A stretch of DNA of 64,000 nucleotides from Bradyrhizobium sp. SZCCT0231 (GCF_018130245.1 NZ_JAFCKP010000002.1:548032-612031), one strand, 5' to 3'. Shown: positions 44,291-52,522, counted from the stretch's first letter. Notes: generated from the sequence alone by a model not told the origin. Numbers and translations: made by a program.

Positions 44291-44497
44291 GCTCGACGGC
44301 AGCACAATCGGGCCGGACCTTGCCGGCGGACCGAAGACGGCCATGGAACGTGAAGGCCGCGACAGCCCGGATCGGGGCGCGACCGGGCGCGTTTATGGGC
44401 GAAGCGGTGGGGCAAAGTCAACCGACGCGAACAGCTAAAATCGCCCCTGAAGGCACCCAAATTGCCATATTCCAGCGCCCGTGACACAAGCGAGCCC

Positions 44498-45325
44498 ATG
44501 AAGGAACGAAAATTCGCCCCCAAGGGCTCCCGAGGCGGGGCTAAGCCCTTCAACAGGCCCGGAAAATCGGCCGGCCGCCCGGCCTGGCGCGACCGCGATT
44601 CGCATGGCGACGGGCCCGTCATCCTCTATGGCTGGCACACCGTCACCATGGCGCTCGCCAATCCTCAGCGCCGGATCCGCAAGCTGACGCTGACCGAGAA
44701 TGCCGCAAGGCGGCTGGCGGAGGAAAACATCGCAACCCGCGTCGCGCCTGAGATCGTGCGGCCCCAGGAGATCGACCGCTTGCTGTCGCCCGACGCCGTG
44801 CATCAGGGCCTGCTCGCCGAAGCCGATCCTCTGCCTTCGCCTGACATCGAAGCCCTGAAGCAGGAAGGCATGGTGCTGGTGCTCGACCAGATCACCGATC
44901 CGCACAACGTAGGCGCCATCCTGCGTTCGGCCGCGGCCTTCGCGGTGAAGGCAATCGTCACCACCGCGCGTCACAGTCCGGAAGCCACCGGCGTGCTCGC
45001 AAAAGCCGCCTCCGGTGCGCTCGAACTCGTGCCTGTTGTCACCGTGCAAAACCTCGCCCGCGCGCTGACCGCGCTCAACGAGCGCGGCTTCCAGACCGTC
45101 GGCCTCGACAGCGAGGGCACCGAGAACCTTGCGGACGTCGCACTGCGCGAGCCGCTTGCGCTGGTGTTGGGGGCCGAAGGCAAAGGCCTCAGGCAATTGA
45201 CCCGCGAGACCTGCAGCGTCGTGGCGCGGCTCGACATGCCCGGCGAGATCAAGAGCCTCAACGTCTCCAACGCCGCCGTACTTTCGCTCTATGTCGGCGC
45301 AAGCCGGCTCGGGCTGATGAAGTAG
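44498..45325 (+). CDS. rlmB: 23S rRNA (guanosine-2'-O)-methyltransferase RlmB (TrmH family)
   Basis: 275 residues; SPOUT fold. An N-terminal substrate-binding domain (about 35-105, with LYGWHTVTMAL) is followed by the knot region: LDQITDPHNVGAILRSA (motif 1), LGAEGKGLRQLTRETC (motif 2) and SLNVSNAAVLSLY (motif 3). It should methylate ribose of G2251 in 23S rRNA, or a near position. The first 30 residues are a Lys/Arg/Gly/Pro extension. Start ATG 44498; length normal. Confidence 0.9.
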   Translation: MKERKFAPKGSRGGAKPFNRPGKSAGRPAWRDRDSHGDGPVILYGWHTVTMALANPQRRIRKLTLTENAARRLAEENIATRVAPEIVRPQEIDRLLSPDAVHQGLLAEADPLPSPDIEALKQEGMVLVLDQITDPHNVGAILRSAAAFAVKAIVTTARHSPEATGVLAKAASGALELVPVVTVQNLARALTALNERGFQTVGLDSEGTENLADVALREPLALVLGAEGKGLRQLTRETCSVVARLDMPGEIKSLNVSNAAVLSLYVGASRLGLMK

Positions 45326-45335
45326 CGACGGAACG

Positions 45336-46370
45336 CTACCCCATCATCTCCCGCACCATCGGCACCACCTTCCGCCCATAAAGCTCGATGCTCCGCATCA
45401 GCTTCTCGTGCGGCAATGGCCCCGCCGAGTACTTCAACTGGAACCGCGAGATCCCGAGCGCCTTCGCCGTCTTCGCGATCTTCCGCGCCACCGTTTCCGG
45501 CGAGCCGACATAGAGCGAGCCATGTTCGGCCTCGCTGACGAATTCGTCGCGGCCCATCGGCGGCCAGCCGCGCTCCTTGCCGATGCGGTCGCGCATCGCC
45601 TTGTAATCGGGCCACAGCTCCTCGCGCGCCTGCGCATCCGTCTCGGCGACATAGCCCGGCGAATGCACGCCGATCGGCTGGGCCGGGCGGCCGAATTCCT
45701 TGAATGCGCGATGATAGAGATCGACGTAGGGCGCAAAGCGCGCGGGATCGCCGCCGATGATCGCGAGCATCAAGGGCAGATCGTAATGCGCGGCGCGCAC
45801 CACCGATTGCGGACTGCCGCCGACGCCAATCCACGTTTTGAGCGTGCCGTTCGCGACCGGCGGATAGACCAGCTGATCCCGCAGCGGCGGACGCAGCTTG
45901 CCTTGCCAGGTGACCGGCTGCTGCGACAAGAGCGCGGCGAACAAATCGAGCTTCTCTTCGAACAACTCTTCGTATTTGCGCAGGTCGAAGCCGAACAGCG
46001 GGAAGGATTCGGTGAACGAGCCGCGGCCGAGGATCACCTCGGCGCGTCCGTTCGAGACCGCGTCCAGTGTCGTAAAGCGCTGGAAGACGCGAATGGGATC
46101 GTCCGAAGACAGCACCGTCACGGCCGAGCCGAGGTGGATGCGCCTGGTGCGCGATGCGATTGCGGCGAGCACGGTTTCCGGCGAGGAGATCGCAAAATCG
46201 GCGCGGTGGTGCTCGCCGAGGCCAATGAAATCGAGGCCGAGTTCGTCCGCCAGCACCGCTTCGTCGACGACGTTGCGGATCACCTGCGCATGCGTGATCA
46301 CGGCGCCGGACGTATCTCTCGTGACGTCGCCAAAGGTATCCAGTCCGAATTCGAGCGGTGCGGTCATCAT
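45336..46370 (-). CDS. LLM-class flavin-dependent oxidoreductase (luciferase-like monooxygenase)
   Basis: 344 residues of the bacterial luciferase superfamily. The TIM-barrel shows FIGLGEHHRADFAISSPETV near residue 55 (the EHH typical of the luciferase-like group), then GSAVTVLSSDDPIRV and EVILGRGSFTESFPLFGFDL. Uses FMNH2 or F420 to oxidise or reduce an unknown substrate. The start may be ATG 46370 or 46367. It is convergent with rlmB (11 nt). No partner reductase is adjacent. Confidence 0.88.
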   Translation of the reverse strand: MMTAPLEFGLDTFGDVTRDTSGAVITHAQVIRNVVDEAVLADELGLDFIGLGEHHRADFAISSPETVLAAIASRTRRIHLGSAVTVLSSDDPIRVFQRFTTLDAVSNGRAEVILGRGSFTESFPLFGFDLRKYEELFEEKLDLFAALLSQQPVTWQGKLRPPLRDQLVYPPVANGTLKTWIGVGGSPQSVVRAAHYDLPLMLAIIGGDPARFAPYVDLYHRAFKEFGRPAQPIGVHSPGYVAETDAQAREELWPDYKAMRDRIGKERGWPPMGRDEFVSEAEHGSLYVGSPETVARKIAKTAKALGISRFQLKYSAGPLPHEKLMRSIELYGRKVVPMVREMMG

Positions 46371-46474
46371 TCAGGTCTCATGGGGAAGATGAACGACACT
46401 TAATGGACAGCCCCATCGTCACAAGGCGGCATTTCGGAAATGCTCGGTTTCCGTTTGCTCAATCGAGGCTGTGT

Positions 46475-48583
46475 CTACCGCCACATCCCGCGCATCTTTG
46501 CCCCGATGTCGATCTTCGGCCCCTGCGCCGCGGTGCGTGCTGCGCCCGCCGCTGCCTTCGGCCAGGCGGTGCGCTCGAACAGGTAGGCCAGGGATTCCGG
46601 GATGAACCGGGTGCGCGAGGCGTAGACGTGGCGGTCGCCTTTGGCGGCCTGGCCGTGGGTGAAGAAGCGTTGCGGCACGACGAGGTGGAGATCGTCCTTG
46701 GCGCGCGTCATCGCGACATAGAGCAGGCGGCGCTCCTCCTCGATCTCGGCGCTGGTGCCGGCGCCGAGATCGGACGGCATGCAGCCGTCGACGACGTTGA
46801 GCACGAACACCGATTTCCACTCCTGGCCCTTGGCCGAGTGGATGGTGGAGAGGATCAGGTAGTCCTCGTCGCGAAGGGGCGGTCCCGATTTGTCGCTGGT
46901 CGCATCCGGCGGATCGAGCGTGAGCTCGGTCAGGAATTTCTCGCGCGAGGCATAGCCGCTGGCGATCTGCTCGAGCTGCATCAAATCGGCGCGGCGCGTC
47001 TCGGCATCCTCGTGGATGCGATCGAGATGCGGCTCATACCAGAGCCGAACGCGCTCGAGATCGACAGGCCATTCCGAATAGCGCAAATTCTGGATCGTGC
47101 GGACGAAGTCGGTCCAGTCGGCGCCGGTGCGCGCCGGCACCGGGAGCCGGCCGAGCGCGGCAAGCGGGTCGGTGCTCTCCGCCATCTGGTCGAGCACGCG
47201 CTGCGCGGTCGCGGGGCCGATGCCCGGCAGCAGGTGCAGGATGCGAAAGCCGGCGACGCGGTCGCGCGGGTTCTCGGCGAAGCGCAGCAGGGCCAGCACG
47301 TCCTTGACATGCGCGGCATCGAGGAATTTCAGCCCGCCGAACTTGACGAAGGGGATGTTGCGGCGGGTCAGCTCGATCTCCAGCGGACCCGAATGCGAGG
47401 ACGTCCGGAACAGCACCGCCTGGTGCTTGAGGAGCGCGCCTTGCTCGCGGTTCGCCAGCACCGCTTCGACGATGTAGCGCGCCTGGTCGGCCTCGTCGTG
47501 CACGGTGACGAGCTGCGGCTTCTGCCCGGAGCTGCGGTCGGTCCAGAGGTTTTTTGTGAAGCGCTCGCGGGCGAGGCCGATGACGCCGTTCGCCGCCGAC
47601 AGCACCGCTTGTGTCGAGCGGTAGTTGCGGTCGAGCGTGATCATTTCCGCGCGGGGCGAAAAGCTCTGCGGGAACTCCAGGATGTTGCGCACGGTGGCGG
47701 CGCGGAACGAATAGATCGACTGCGCGTCGTCGCCGACCACGGTGAGGCCGCGCCCGTCGGGCTTGAGCGCCAAGAGGATCGAGGATTGCAGGCGGTTGGT
47801 GTCCTGATATTCGTCGACCAGCACGTGATCGAAGCGGCCGCCGATCTCTTCTGCGATCGGCGCGTCGCTCATCATCTGCGACCAGTAGAGCAGGAGGTCG
47901 TCGTAGTCGAGCACGTGCTGCGCCTGCTTGGCCTCGACATAGGCGGCGAACAGGCCCTTCAGCTCGGCGGCCCAGCCCGCGCACCAGGGATAGTGCTGGC
48001 CGAGTACCTTCTCGATCTCCATCTCGGCATTGACGCAGCGGGAATAGATCGACAGGCAGGTGCCCTTGGCCGGAAAGCGGGATTCCGTCTTCGACAATCC
48101 GCGCTCGTGCCGCACCAGGTTCATCAGGTCGGCGGAGTCCTCGCGGTCATGGATGGTGAAGACGGGATCGACGCCGATCCGCTCGGCATATTCGCGCAGG
48201 AGCCGCGCGCCGATGCCGTGGAAGGTGCCGGCCCAGGTCAGCGCATCGCGCATGATCGCAGCGTTGTGCTCGCCCAGCACCTTGCGGGCGATACGCTCGA
48301 CCCGGCCGGCCATCTCCGCCGCCGCGCGGCGGGAAAACGTCATCAGCAGGATGCGGCGGGGATCGCTGCCTGCGACGATCAGATGCGCGACGCGGTGGGC
48401 CAGCGTGTTGGTCTTGCCCGAGCCCGCGCCGGCGATGACGAGCAGGGGGGCGCCCACGGTCGAGCCGTCGGCCACGCCATGCTCGACGGCGCGGCGCTGC
48501 TCCGCATTGAGCGTGTCCAGATATGTCGCCACGAATCGCCCCGGTGAAAGGATGAGGGTCGGCGATCCCGGCGCGAATCGCAA
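46475..48583 (-). CDS. UvrD/PcrA-type ATP-dependent DNA helicase
   Basis: 702 residues. The Walker A motif is AGAGSGKT at 51-58; the DEXX-box is LVDEYQDTN (about 254-262), the sensor region GDDAQSIYSFRAA follows, and the later motifs include LDRNYRSTQ, STIHSAKGQEWKSVFV and YVAMTRAKDDLHLVVP. All seven SF1 helicase motifs are present. It should unwind DNA in repair or replication restart. It is shorter than the 770-800-residue UvrD I of this group and is probably a paralogue. ATG 48583 taken; GTG 48532 is possible. Confidence 0.92.
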   Translation of the reverse strand: MRFAPGSPTLILSPGRFVATYLDTLNAEQRRAVEHGVADGSTVGAPLLVIAGAGSGKTNTLAHRVAHLIVAGSDPRRILLMTFSRRAAAEMAGRVERIARKVLGEHNAAIMRDALTWAGTFHGIGARLLREYAERIGVDPVFTIHDREDSADLMNLVRHERGLSKTESRFPAKGTCLSIYSRCVNAEMEIEKVLGQHYPWCAGWAAELKGLFAAYVEAKQAQHVLDYDDLLLYWSQMMSDAPIAEEIGGRFDHVLVDEYQDTNRLQSSILLALKPDGRGLTVVGDDAQSIYSFRAATVRNILEFPQSFSPRAEMITLDRNYRSTQAVLSAANGVIGLARERFTKNLWTDRSSGQKPQLVTVHDEADQARYIVEAVLANREQGALLKHQAVLFRTSSHSGPLEIELTRRNIPFVKFGGLKFLDAAHVKDVLALLRFAENPRDRVAGFRILHLLPGIGPATAQRVLDQMAESTDPLAALGRLPVPARTGADWTDFVRTIQNLRYSEWPVDLERVRLWYEPHLDRIHEDAETRRADLMQLEQIASGYASREKFLTELTLDPPDATSDKSGPPLRDEDYLILSTIHSAKGQEWKSVFVLNVVDGCMPSDLGAGTSAEIEEERRLLYVAMTRAKDDLHLVVPQRFFTHGQAAKGDRHVYASRTRFIPESLAYLFERTAWPKAAAGAARTAAQGPKIDIGAKMRGMWR

Positions 48584-48646
48584 TGCGGCTGGACGGAACT
48601 GGAATTAGGATTTAGGGGAAGGCGGCCCTTTGGTTCCAGCACCCCC

Positions 48647-49246
48647 ATGACCGAGATGACCGAGCTCAAGCCCGACCAGTTCGAGATGCGGCGGCTGGAA
48701 TCGCTCAGCAACACCATCTTTGGTGTCGCCATGACGCTGCTGGCCTACGACCTGCCCAAGGCCGCGGTGTTCACGACCGCGCCCGACTGGAACGATCTCG
48801 CCCGGGTCTATTCCGGCAAGCTCGCCGGCTTTGCGCTCAGCTTCATCATCGCCGGCGTGTTCTGGATCAGCCATCACCGCCGGCTGGCGCGCCAGCCGAT
48901 CGGCAGCCGCGGCGACGTGATCCTCAACCTGTTCTTCCTGCTCTCGATCGTGCTGCTGCCGGTCACCAACGGCCTCTACACCAATTACGGCATGAGCAGT
49001 GCCGTCGCCGTGCTCTACGGCTTGCATTTGACCGCGATCGCCGCCCTCAACGTCTGGCTGTGGTGGACGATCCTGGGCCGCTGGCGCCATGAAATCATGG
49101 CCTCGCTGTTTCCCCTCCTGGTGTTCATTCCGGGCACGATCGTTGCGGCGTTCGCGCCGCACGTCGCGCCCTTCTTGTGGTTCATCGCCTTCGGCGGAAT
49201 CGCCATCCAGCGCTTCTATATCGCGCCGACCGAACCGGACGCGTAG
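48647..49246 (+). CDS. TMEM175-family potassium channel-like membrane protein (DUF1211)
   Basis: 199 residues with six predicted helices. The first helix contains RRLESLSNTIFGVAMTLLAYDL, a variant of the family signature RxxxFSDxxFAxAxTLL: Leu-Ser-Asn replaces Phe-Ser-Asp. In known channels this helix lines the pore, so selectivity may differ. SHHRRLARQP lies in the 3-4 loop region. No signal peptide; inner membrane. It is divergent from the helicase (63 nt). Confidence 0.82.
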   Translation: MTEMTELKPDQFEMRRLESLSNTIFGVAMTLLAYDLPKAAVFTTAPDWNDLARVYSGKLAGFALSFIIAGVFWISHHRRLARQPIGSRGDVILNLFFLLSIVLLPVTNGLYTNYGMSSAVAVLYGLHLTAIAALNVWLWWTILGRWRHEIMASLFPLLVFIPGTIVAAFAPHVAPFLWFIAFGGIAIQRFYIAPTEPDA

Positions 49247-49249
49247 GAC

Positions 49250-49630
49250 TCAACCGGATGTCGCGCCGAACCCATCGGCCGGCACGTAAAGCTTGACCGG
49301 GCGGATTTCGTAGACTGCGGTCGGATTGACCGCACGCAGCTTCCGCGCCGCCGCGATCGCCTCATCCTCGGTGGCGCATTGCAGCAGGTGGAAGCCCAGA
49401 AGCTGCTCCTTGGTCTCGGCAAAGGGCCCGTCCAGCACCATGCCCGCGCCGGGCCCACGCAAGGTGCGGGCCTTTCGGGTCTCATCCAGACGGGCCGCCG
49501 GCCCAAACTGTCCGCTTGCCCGAAGAGGTGCTTGAACCTCGATGACTTTGGCCACGACCGCGGCGTCCTGCTCCGGCGTCCAGGACAGGACTTCGTCTTC
49601 CACGTGATAGGCCAGGATGGCGTACAGCAT
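49250..49630 (-). CDS. YciI/DGPF-domain protein
   Basis: 126 residues of the YCII-related dimeric alpha-beta barrel family. Core segments are MLYAILAYHVED, LRGPGAGMVLDGPFAETKEQLLGF (the DGPF motif with conserved GPF) and a terminal CATEDEAIAAARKL. In many bacteria such genes sit beside an ECF sigma factor; none is seen here. GAGGTGACG precedes the ATG. Convergent with the TMEM175 gene (3 nt). Role unknown. Confidence 0.85.
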   Translation of the reverse strand: MLYAILAYHVEDEVLSWTPEQDAAVVAKVIEVQAPLRASGQFGPAARLDETRKARTLRGPGAGMVLDGPFAETKEQLLGFHLLQCATEDEAIAAARKLRAVNPTAVYEIRPVKLYVPADGFGATSG

Positions 49631-49827
49631 CGTCACCTCGTTTTTTCTGCGCAAGTTCCAAGGACGTGGCACGACAGCCCGTGCCGACAATCCCGAAGCA
49701 AAATATTGCGTGGCCGGCAAGCGGCGAAACCATCCTGAAACCCGATTGCGGCCTTGCCATGTGAACGCCGCCGGAATTGGTCGCGACTGATGGACCACAA
49801 ACAACAAGCTCTTTGCTGGAGGCGGCA

Positions 49828-50013
49828 ATGTCGGGTCACACCATCAAGATCATCTGCGACGCGCGGCGGGCGGGGCAATCCGAGCCGGCCGATTTGCACG
49901 ACCAGACCGGCCATCACCGCTATTACGGCAGCTCGGCCGAGAACGGCGGCGAGCGGATCGCGGAGAGCCGGCGCGGCAAACGGCCGCGCGCGCTCAACAT
50001 CTGCGGCTTCTGA
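49828..50013 (+). CDS. Small hypothetical protein (61 aa)
   Basis: 61 residues beginning MSGHTIKIICDARRAGQSE, highly charged afterwards with Arg/Gly-rich tail RRGKRPRALNICGF. GGAGG lies 6 nt before the ATG. No signal peptide. First of two closely spaced small genes (next at 50041). Unknown function. Confidence 0.6.
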   Translation: MSGHTIKIICDARRAGQSEPADLHDQTGHHRYYGSSAENGGERIAESRRGKRPRALNICGF

Positions 50014-50040
50014 CGCCTTTTAACGAGCCGGTCGTTCAAA

Positions 50041-50244
50041 ATGAACGTCCTGCAAATATCGATCGCGGCGATGCCGTTCCTGCTCGCACTGACGAGCCGG
50101 ACCGGCAAGGCCATCGCGCCGTGCGTTCTGACCAGCCTCTTCACGGTGCTGCTCGGCGGCGAGCCACACCGCGCGGTCGTGGCCTGGTGCATCGGGATGC
50201 TGATCGCGGCCGTCGCGCTGCGCGAGCGGCTTCGCACCGGCTGA
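50041..50244 (+). CDS. Small membrane protein (67 aa)
   Basis: 67 residues, two hydrophobic segments (ISIAAMPFLLAL and VVAWCIGMLIAAVAL) joined by a short polar loop. The ribosome site is weak. It is convergent with the rreB transcript, whose terminator begins 42 nt past its stop. Function unknown. Confidence 0.5.
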   Translation: MNVLQISIAAMPFLLALTSRTGKAIAPCVLTSLFTVLLGGEPHRAVVAWCIGMLIAAVALRERLRTG

Positions 50245-50285
50245 CCCGGCGATCCCGTTTCCAAGAAATCTGAGAGAGAGAAATC

Positions 50286-50323
50286 GCAAAGAAAAGGCGC
50301 GGCGGGGAGGCCCCGTCGCGCCC
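50286..50323 (-). terminator. Rho-independent terminator of rreB
   Basis: On the minus strand a GGCGCG-A-CGGGG / CCCCG-C-CGCGCC hairpin (about 11 pairs, one mismatch, loop CCT) is followed by TTTTCTTT. It ends the transcript started at the promoter 50464-50492, giving an RNA of about 165-168 nt. Confidence 0.85.
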
Positions 50324-50382
50324 GGTTTCTTGCTCGCTGGTCCAGGGCTGAGAGCGTCCCGATGCCAAGCTTTGGTCAAAGC

Positions 50383-50427
50383 TCAGCGGGCGATCCCAGC
50401 GAGGTGACAGCGCTTGAGATAAGACAC
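50383..50427 (-). CDS. rreB: rreB: 14-aa peptide with extended 17-nt Shine-Dalgarno
   Basis: A GTG-started 14-codon gene whose peptide I read as MSYLKRCHLAGIAR. Its ribosome site is a 17-nt perfect match to the 3' end of 16S rRNA and even includes the first base of the GTG. From memory this is rreB (ribosome-regulated expression in Bradyrhizobiaceae): a conserved mRNA of about 165 nt that binds 30S subunits strongly, is translated weakly because the duplex with 16S rRNA is too stable, and is regulated post-transcriptionally at the ribosome. Peptide length, GTG, SD length and transcript length all fit that gene. The peptide itself has one Cys and no motif. It lies between the 50041 gene and tRNA-Gly. 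Confidence 0.9.
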   Translation of the reverse strand: MSYLKRCHLAGIAR

Positions 50428-50443
50428 TGGATCACCTCCTTTC
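50427..50443 (-). promoter_or_regulatory. Extended Shine-Dalgarno of rreB (17 nt)
   Basis: Plus-strand CTGGATCACCTCCTTTC is identical to the 3' end of alphaproteobacterial 16S rRNA, so the minus-strand RNA is its exact complement over 17 nt. It overlaps the G of the GTG start. Typical ribosome sites pair over 4-8 nt. Confidence 0.9.
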
Positions 50444-50463
50444 GTTGGTTTCGGAAGTCTTCG

Positions 50464-50492
50464 ATATAGGTTGCATTGCTGCCGCTGTTAAG
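50464..50492 (-). promoter_or_regulatory. Sigma-70-type promoter of rreB
   Basis: Minus-strand -35 CTTAAC (50487-50492), spacer of exactly 17 nt, -10 CTATAT (50464-50469). Initiation about 7 nt downstream (near 50457) would give the expected RNA length to the terminator. Confidence 0.7.
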
Positions 50493-50603
50493 GGCCGGCG
50501 AGTCCGGAGGGGCCAGAGGCGGTTCGCGAGGGGTGGAAGACGCCGGAAAGCGACCTCCTGGGCAGTTGAGACCGCCGTCCGGCCGTGTTAGGGAGCCCGT
50601 AAC

Positions 50604-50677
50604 GCGGGTGTAGCTCAATGGTAGAGCAGCAGCCTTCCAAGCTGAATACGAGGGTTCGATTCCCTTCACCCGCTCCA
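50604..50677 (+). tRNA. tRNA-Gly (anticodon TCC)
   Basis: Acceptor GCGGGTG pairs with CACCCGC; D-arm AGCTCAATGGTAGAGC; anticodon arm CAGCCTTCCAAGCTG with anticodon TCC; T-loop GGTTCGATTCC; discriminator T and an encoded CCA. Confidence 0.95.
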
Positions 50678-51195
50678 ATCGGACGTTTCCGCCCGAAGGG
50701 TAAGCGCGGGCCGCTGTTCCATCTTCTTGAAGATCCGGCCTTCCTCCGCTCAACACCTTGCGCTCCTGCGCCAGCACCGACGATCAGAAACATTAAAAAT
50801 GGCCGCCGTCCGGAACGTCCGTGGAGGTCGTCGGTTGATTATTCAGTGAGCGATCGATGAAATGGCGAGGCCAGAGCGAAAGCTGCGGATAAACCAAATC
50901 AAAGATTCGTTCACAAGCCCCGTCAGGTTACTTCGGTAACCGGCGGGGTCCTTGTTTTGAAGACGTTGTTTTGAAGATGGCGCCCATTGCGATTTGCGCA
51001 GGGGAAGAACCCTTGGCAGTACCTGGAATTGATGCATCCAAGTTCCGACGAAAAAAGCCAAGCGCAACTGTCCGGTTTCACACGTGCTTGCGGGTGCAAA
51101 GACTTGCGCTTAAGGCCCGCCGCATTTGAGATTGGCCGAGGTCATCCCACCTGAAGCCGGTGGCCCTCGGCAAGGACTCACCGGCGACGTTCCAG
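50678..51195. other. Intergenic region with possible unannotated small RNA
   Basis: No protein gene is supported over about 500 nt after tRNA-Gly. The first 230 nt (50680-50910) lead to a strong plus-strand terminator (50918-50958) that has no coding gene in front of it. The second half (50960-51195) holds AAGACTTGCGC near 51100 and no clear feature. Confidence 0.45.
50918..50958 (+). terminator. Strong terminator with UUCG tetraloop, no upstream gene
   Basis: Stem CCCCGTC-A-GGTTAC, loop TTCG, GTAACC-GGCGGGG (13 pairs with one bulge and one G-U), followed by TCCTTGTTTT. The only upstream plus-strand gene is tRNA-Gly, 240 nt away. It may end a tRNA-derived or independent small RNA. Confidence 0.7.
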
Positions 51196-51690
51196 TCAGG
51201 CTGCAAGAGCGTCGAGATTGACTTCGCTCTTCGCGAGCGTCGTCAGCATGGTGTCGGTCGCCTTCTCCTCCTCCAGGCTCTCGTGCAGCATGTTCTGGTC
51301 CTCCCTGAACTCGAGCTGCCCTGCAAGCGCGGCTGCGCTGCCATAAGCGGCAATCTCGTAATGTTCCAGCTTCTGGGCGGAGGCGATCATCGCGGCGTCG
51401 CGCAAGTCATCCTGCGTCACCATCTTCATCATCTTCGCAGTCTCTTCGATCAACGATTCCATGGCCTGATCGGTGTGCACGCGCGCATTTGCGCCATGCC
51501 TGCGCAGGATTTCCTGAAGCCGTTGACCTTGTTGCACCGTCTCCTGCTGATGCTCGGCCAGGGCAAGTTTCAGGGAGGGATGCACCGCCATCTCGGCCAT
51601 TCGTTTGAGTGCATCACCCAGCTGATCCTCCATGCTGACGAGTTCCTGCAGCTCGGCGATGTACAGGTCCTTGAAGTTTTCGATCCTCAT
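51196..51690 (-). CDS. Ferritin-like stress protein (YciE/YciF, DUF892 family)
   Basis: 164 residues forming a four-helix ferritin-like bundle. Family segments are [29 protein letters not shown] with E and H ligand positions, and [17 protein letters not shown] (the E-x-x-H-Y-E-I-A typical of DUF892). Iron-site residues are therefore present. In Enterobacteria yciF is induced by stress; role otherwise unclear. GAGG-like ribosome site before ATG 51690. Confidence 0.87.
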   Translation of the reverse strand: MRIENFKDLYIAELQELVSMEDQLGDALKRMAEMAVHPSLKLALAEHQQETVQQGQRLQEILRRHGANARVHTDQAMESLIEETAKMMKMVTQDDLRDAAMIASAQKLEHYEIAAYGSAAALAGQLEFREDQNMLHESLEEEKATDTMLTTLAKSEVNLDALAA

Positions 51691-51874
51691 GATGTCCGTC
51701 CATGGCTTGGGTTGGAATGACCCGAGTTCCGGATTTGGCGGTCAACCGCCTATCCGCGAGACTGTTCCATGCCAATCGGGGTGCAACAGACATTTGAGCT
51801 CGAGGTCGAGGAAACTGAGAGCGAGACGGAGCCGTGCCTGCAGCATCAGGCAGGGCTTGCGAGGCGATACCGCC

Positions 51875-52021
51875 ATGAACTATCTCGACAGCGCGGCTCC
51901 TCGCGCTTCGCCAAGGCAGTCCGATGTCATGATCGTCTCGGGTACGCTCTGCAACAAAATGGCACCAGCCTTGCGCAAGGTCGTGCGCGGCTGCGATCGC
52001 ATCGTGCCCATCCGCAGCTGA
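51875..52021 (+). pseudogene. nuoB: Fragment of nuoB (NADH dehydrogenase subunit B) with internal deletion
   Basis: A 48-codon open frame reads [16 protein letters not shown], then [11 protein letters not shown], which is NuoB sequence. It is followed directly by [10 protein letters not shown], which in intact NuoB lies about 30 residues further on. The Cys-rich N-terminus, the middle (SMGSC region) and the C-terminus are missing and the frame ends at a stop after IRS. It is therefore a scrap of a duplicated nuoB. The intact gene must be elsewhere in the genome. Confidence 0.75.
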
Positions 52022-52091
52022 CGCAACGTTGAGCCCGGTACCGCGTTGAGAGTTCAGACGATCTTTTGAACGGCAAATCAGGAGTAGGACA

Positions 52092-52295
52092 ATGGGTCTC
52101 GCTCAATACGCCATCGTGCCGGTGCAGGACGAATGGGGTGTGCTGCATGACGGCGACGTCAAGAGCCGGTACGCCACCAAGGAAGCCGCATTCGAGTCGG
52201 CGGTGGCCGCGGCATCCCTGGCCCTTCGTGAGGGACATGAAGTCCATGTCAGCGTGCCCGGCCGCGAAGCCGGCGAAAACGCGCTCGGTGTGTAG
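52092..52295 (+). CDS. Small DUF2188-like protein
   Basis: 67 residues, MGLAQYAIVPVQDEWGVL then SRYATKEAAFESAVAAASLAL and EVHVSVPGREAGEN. This strand-helix-strand pattern (ambient sequence plus TKEAA...A) resembles the DUF2188 group of small bacterial proteins. AGGAGTAGGACA precedes the ATG. No signal peptide. Stress-linked neighbours suggest a related role, unproved. Confidence 0.68.
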   Translation: MGLAQYAIVPVQDEWGVLHDGDVKSRYATKEAAFESAVAAASLALREGHEVHVSVPGREAGENALGV

Positions 52296-52351
52296 AGCTC
52301 GCCGCAGACTTGGCGTTCGGCAGACTTGGCGTTCGAAAGAAGGAGGCCGCG

Positions 52352-52522
52352 ATGACCAAGCCCCGTGAGCCCAATGGTATCGAGCCATCCCGCTCCGAGG
52401 ACGACATCCAGCGCGACCAGCTCGGTCCGCGCGGCGTGCCGGATGCGCCTGATCCGGCCAAGATGACGCCCCAACGCGACAAGAAGACCCCGAAGCATGT
52501 CGATCCCGGCCGCACCGCTTGA
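52352..52522 (+). CDS. Small charged hypothetical protein (56 aa)
   Basis: 56 residues, Pro/Asp/Arg-rich and probably disordered, starting MTKPREPNGIEPSRSED. AAGGAGG lies 7-8 nt before the ATG, an excellent site. It follows the 52092 gene by 56 nt and may share its transcript. Confidence 0.6.
   Translation: MTKPREPNGIEPSRSEDDIQRDQLGPRGVPDAPDPAKMTPQRDKKTPKHVDPGRTA

Noticed and set aside
46358-48547. 729-codon plus-strand frame
   Set aside because: Antisense shadow of the UvrD-type helicase.
50376-50777. Minus-strand frame of 133 codons over rreB and tRNA-Gly
   Set aside because: It runs through the tRNA gene antisense and is in a different frame from rreB; the strong ribosome site is in its interior and serves rreB.
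50604-52021. Integrated island attached to tRNA-Gly
   Set aside because: No integrase and no second copy of the tRNA 3' end was seen; only the nuoB scrap suggests past rearrangement.
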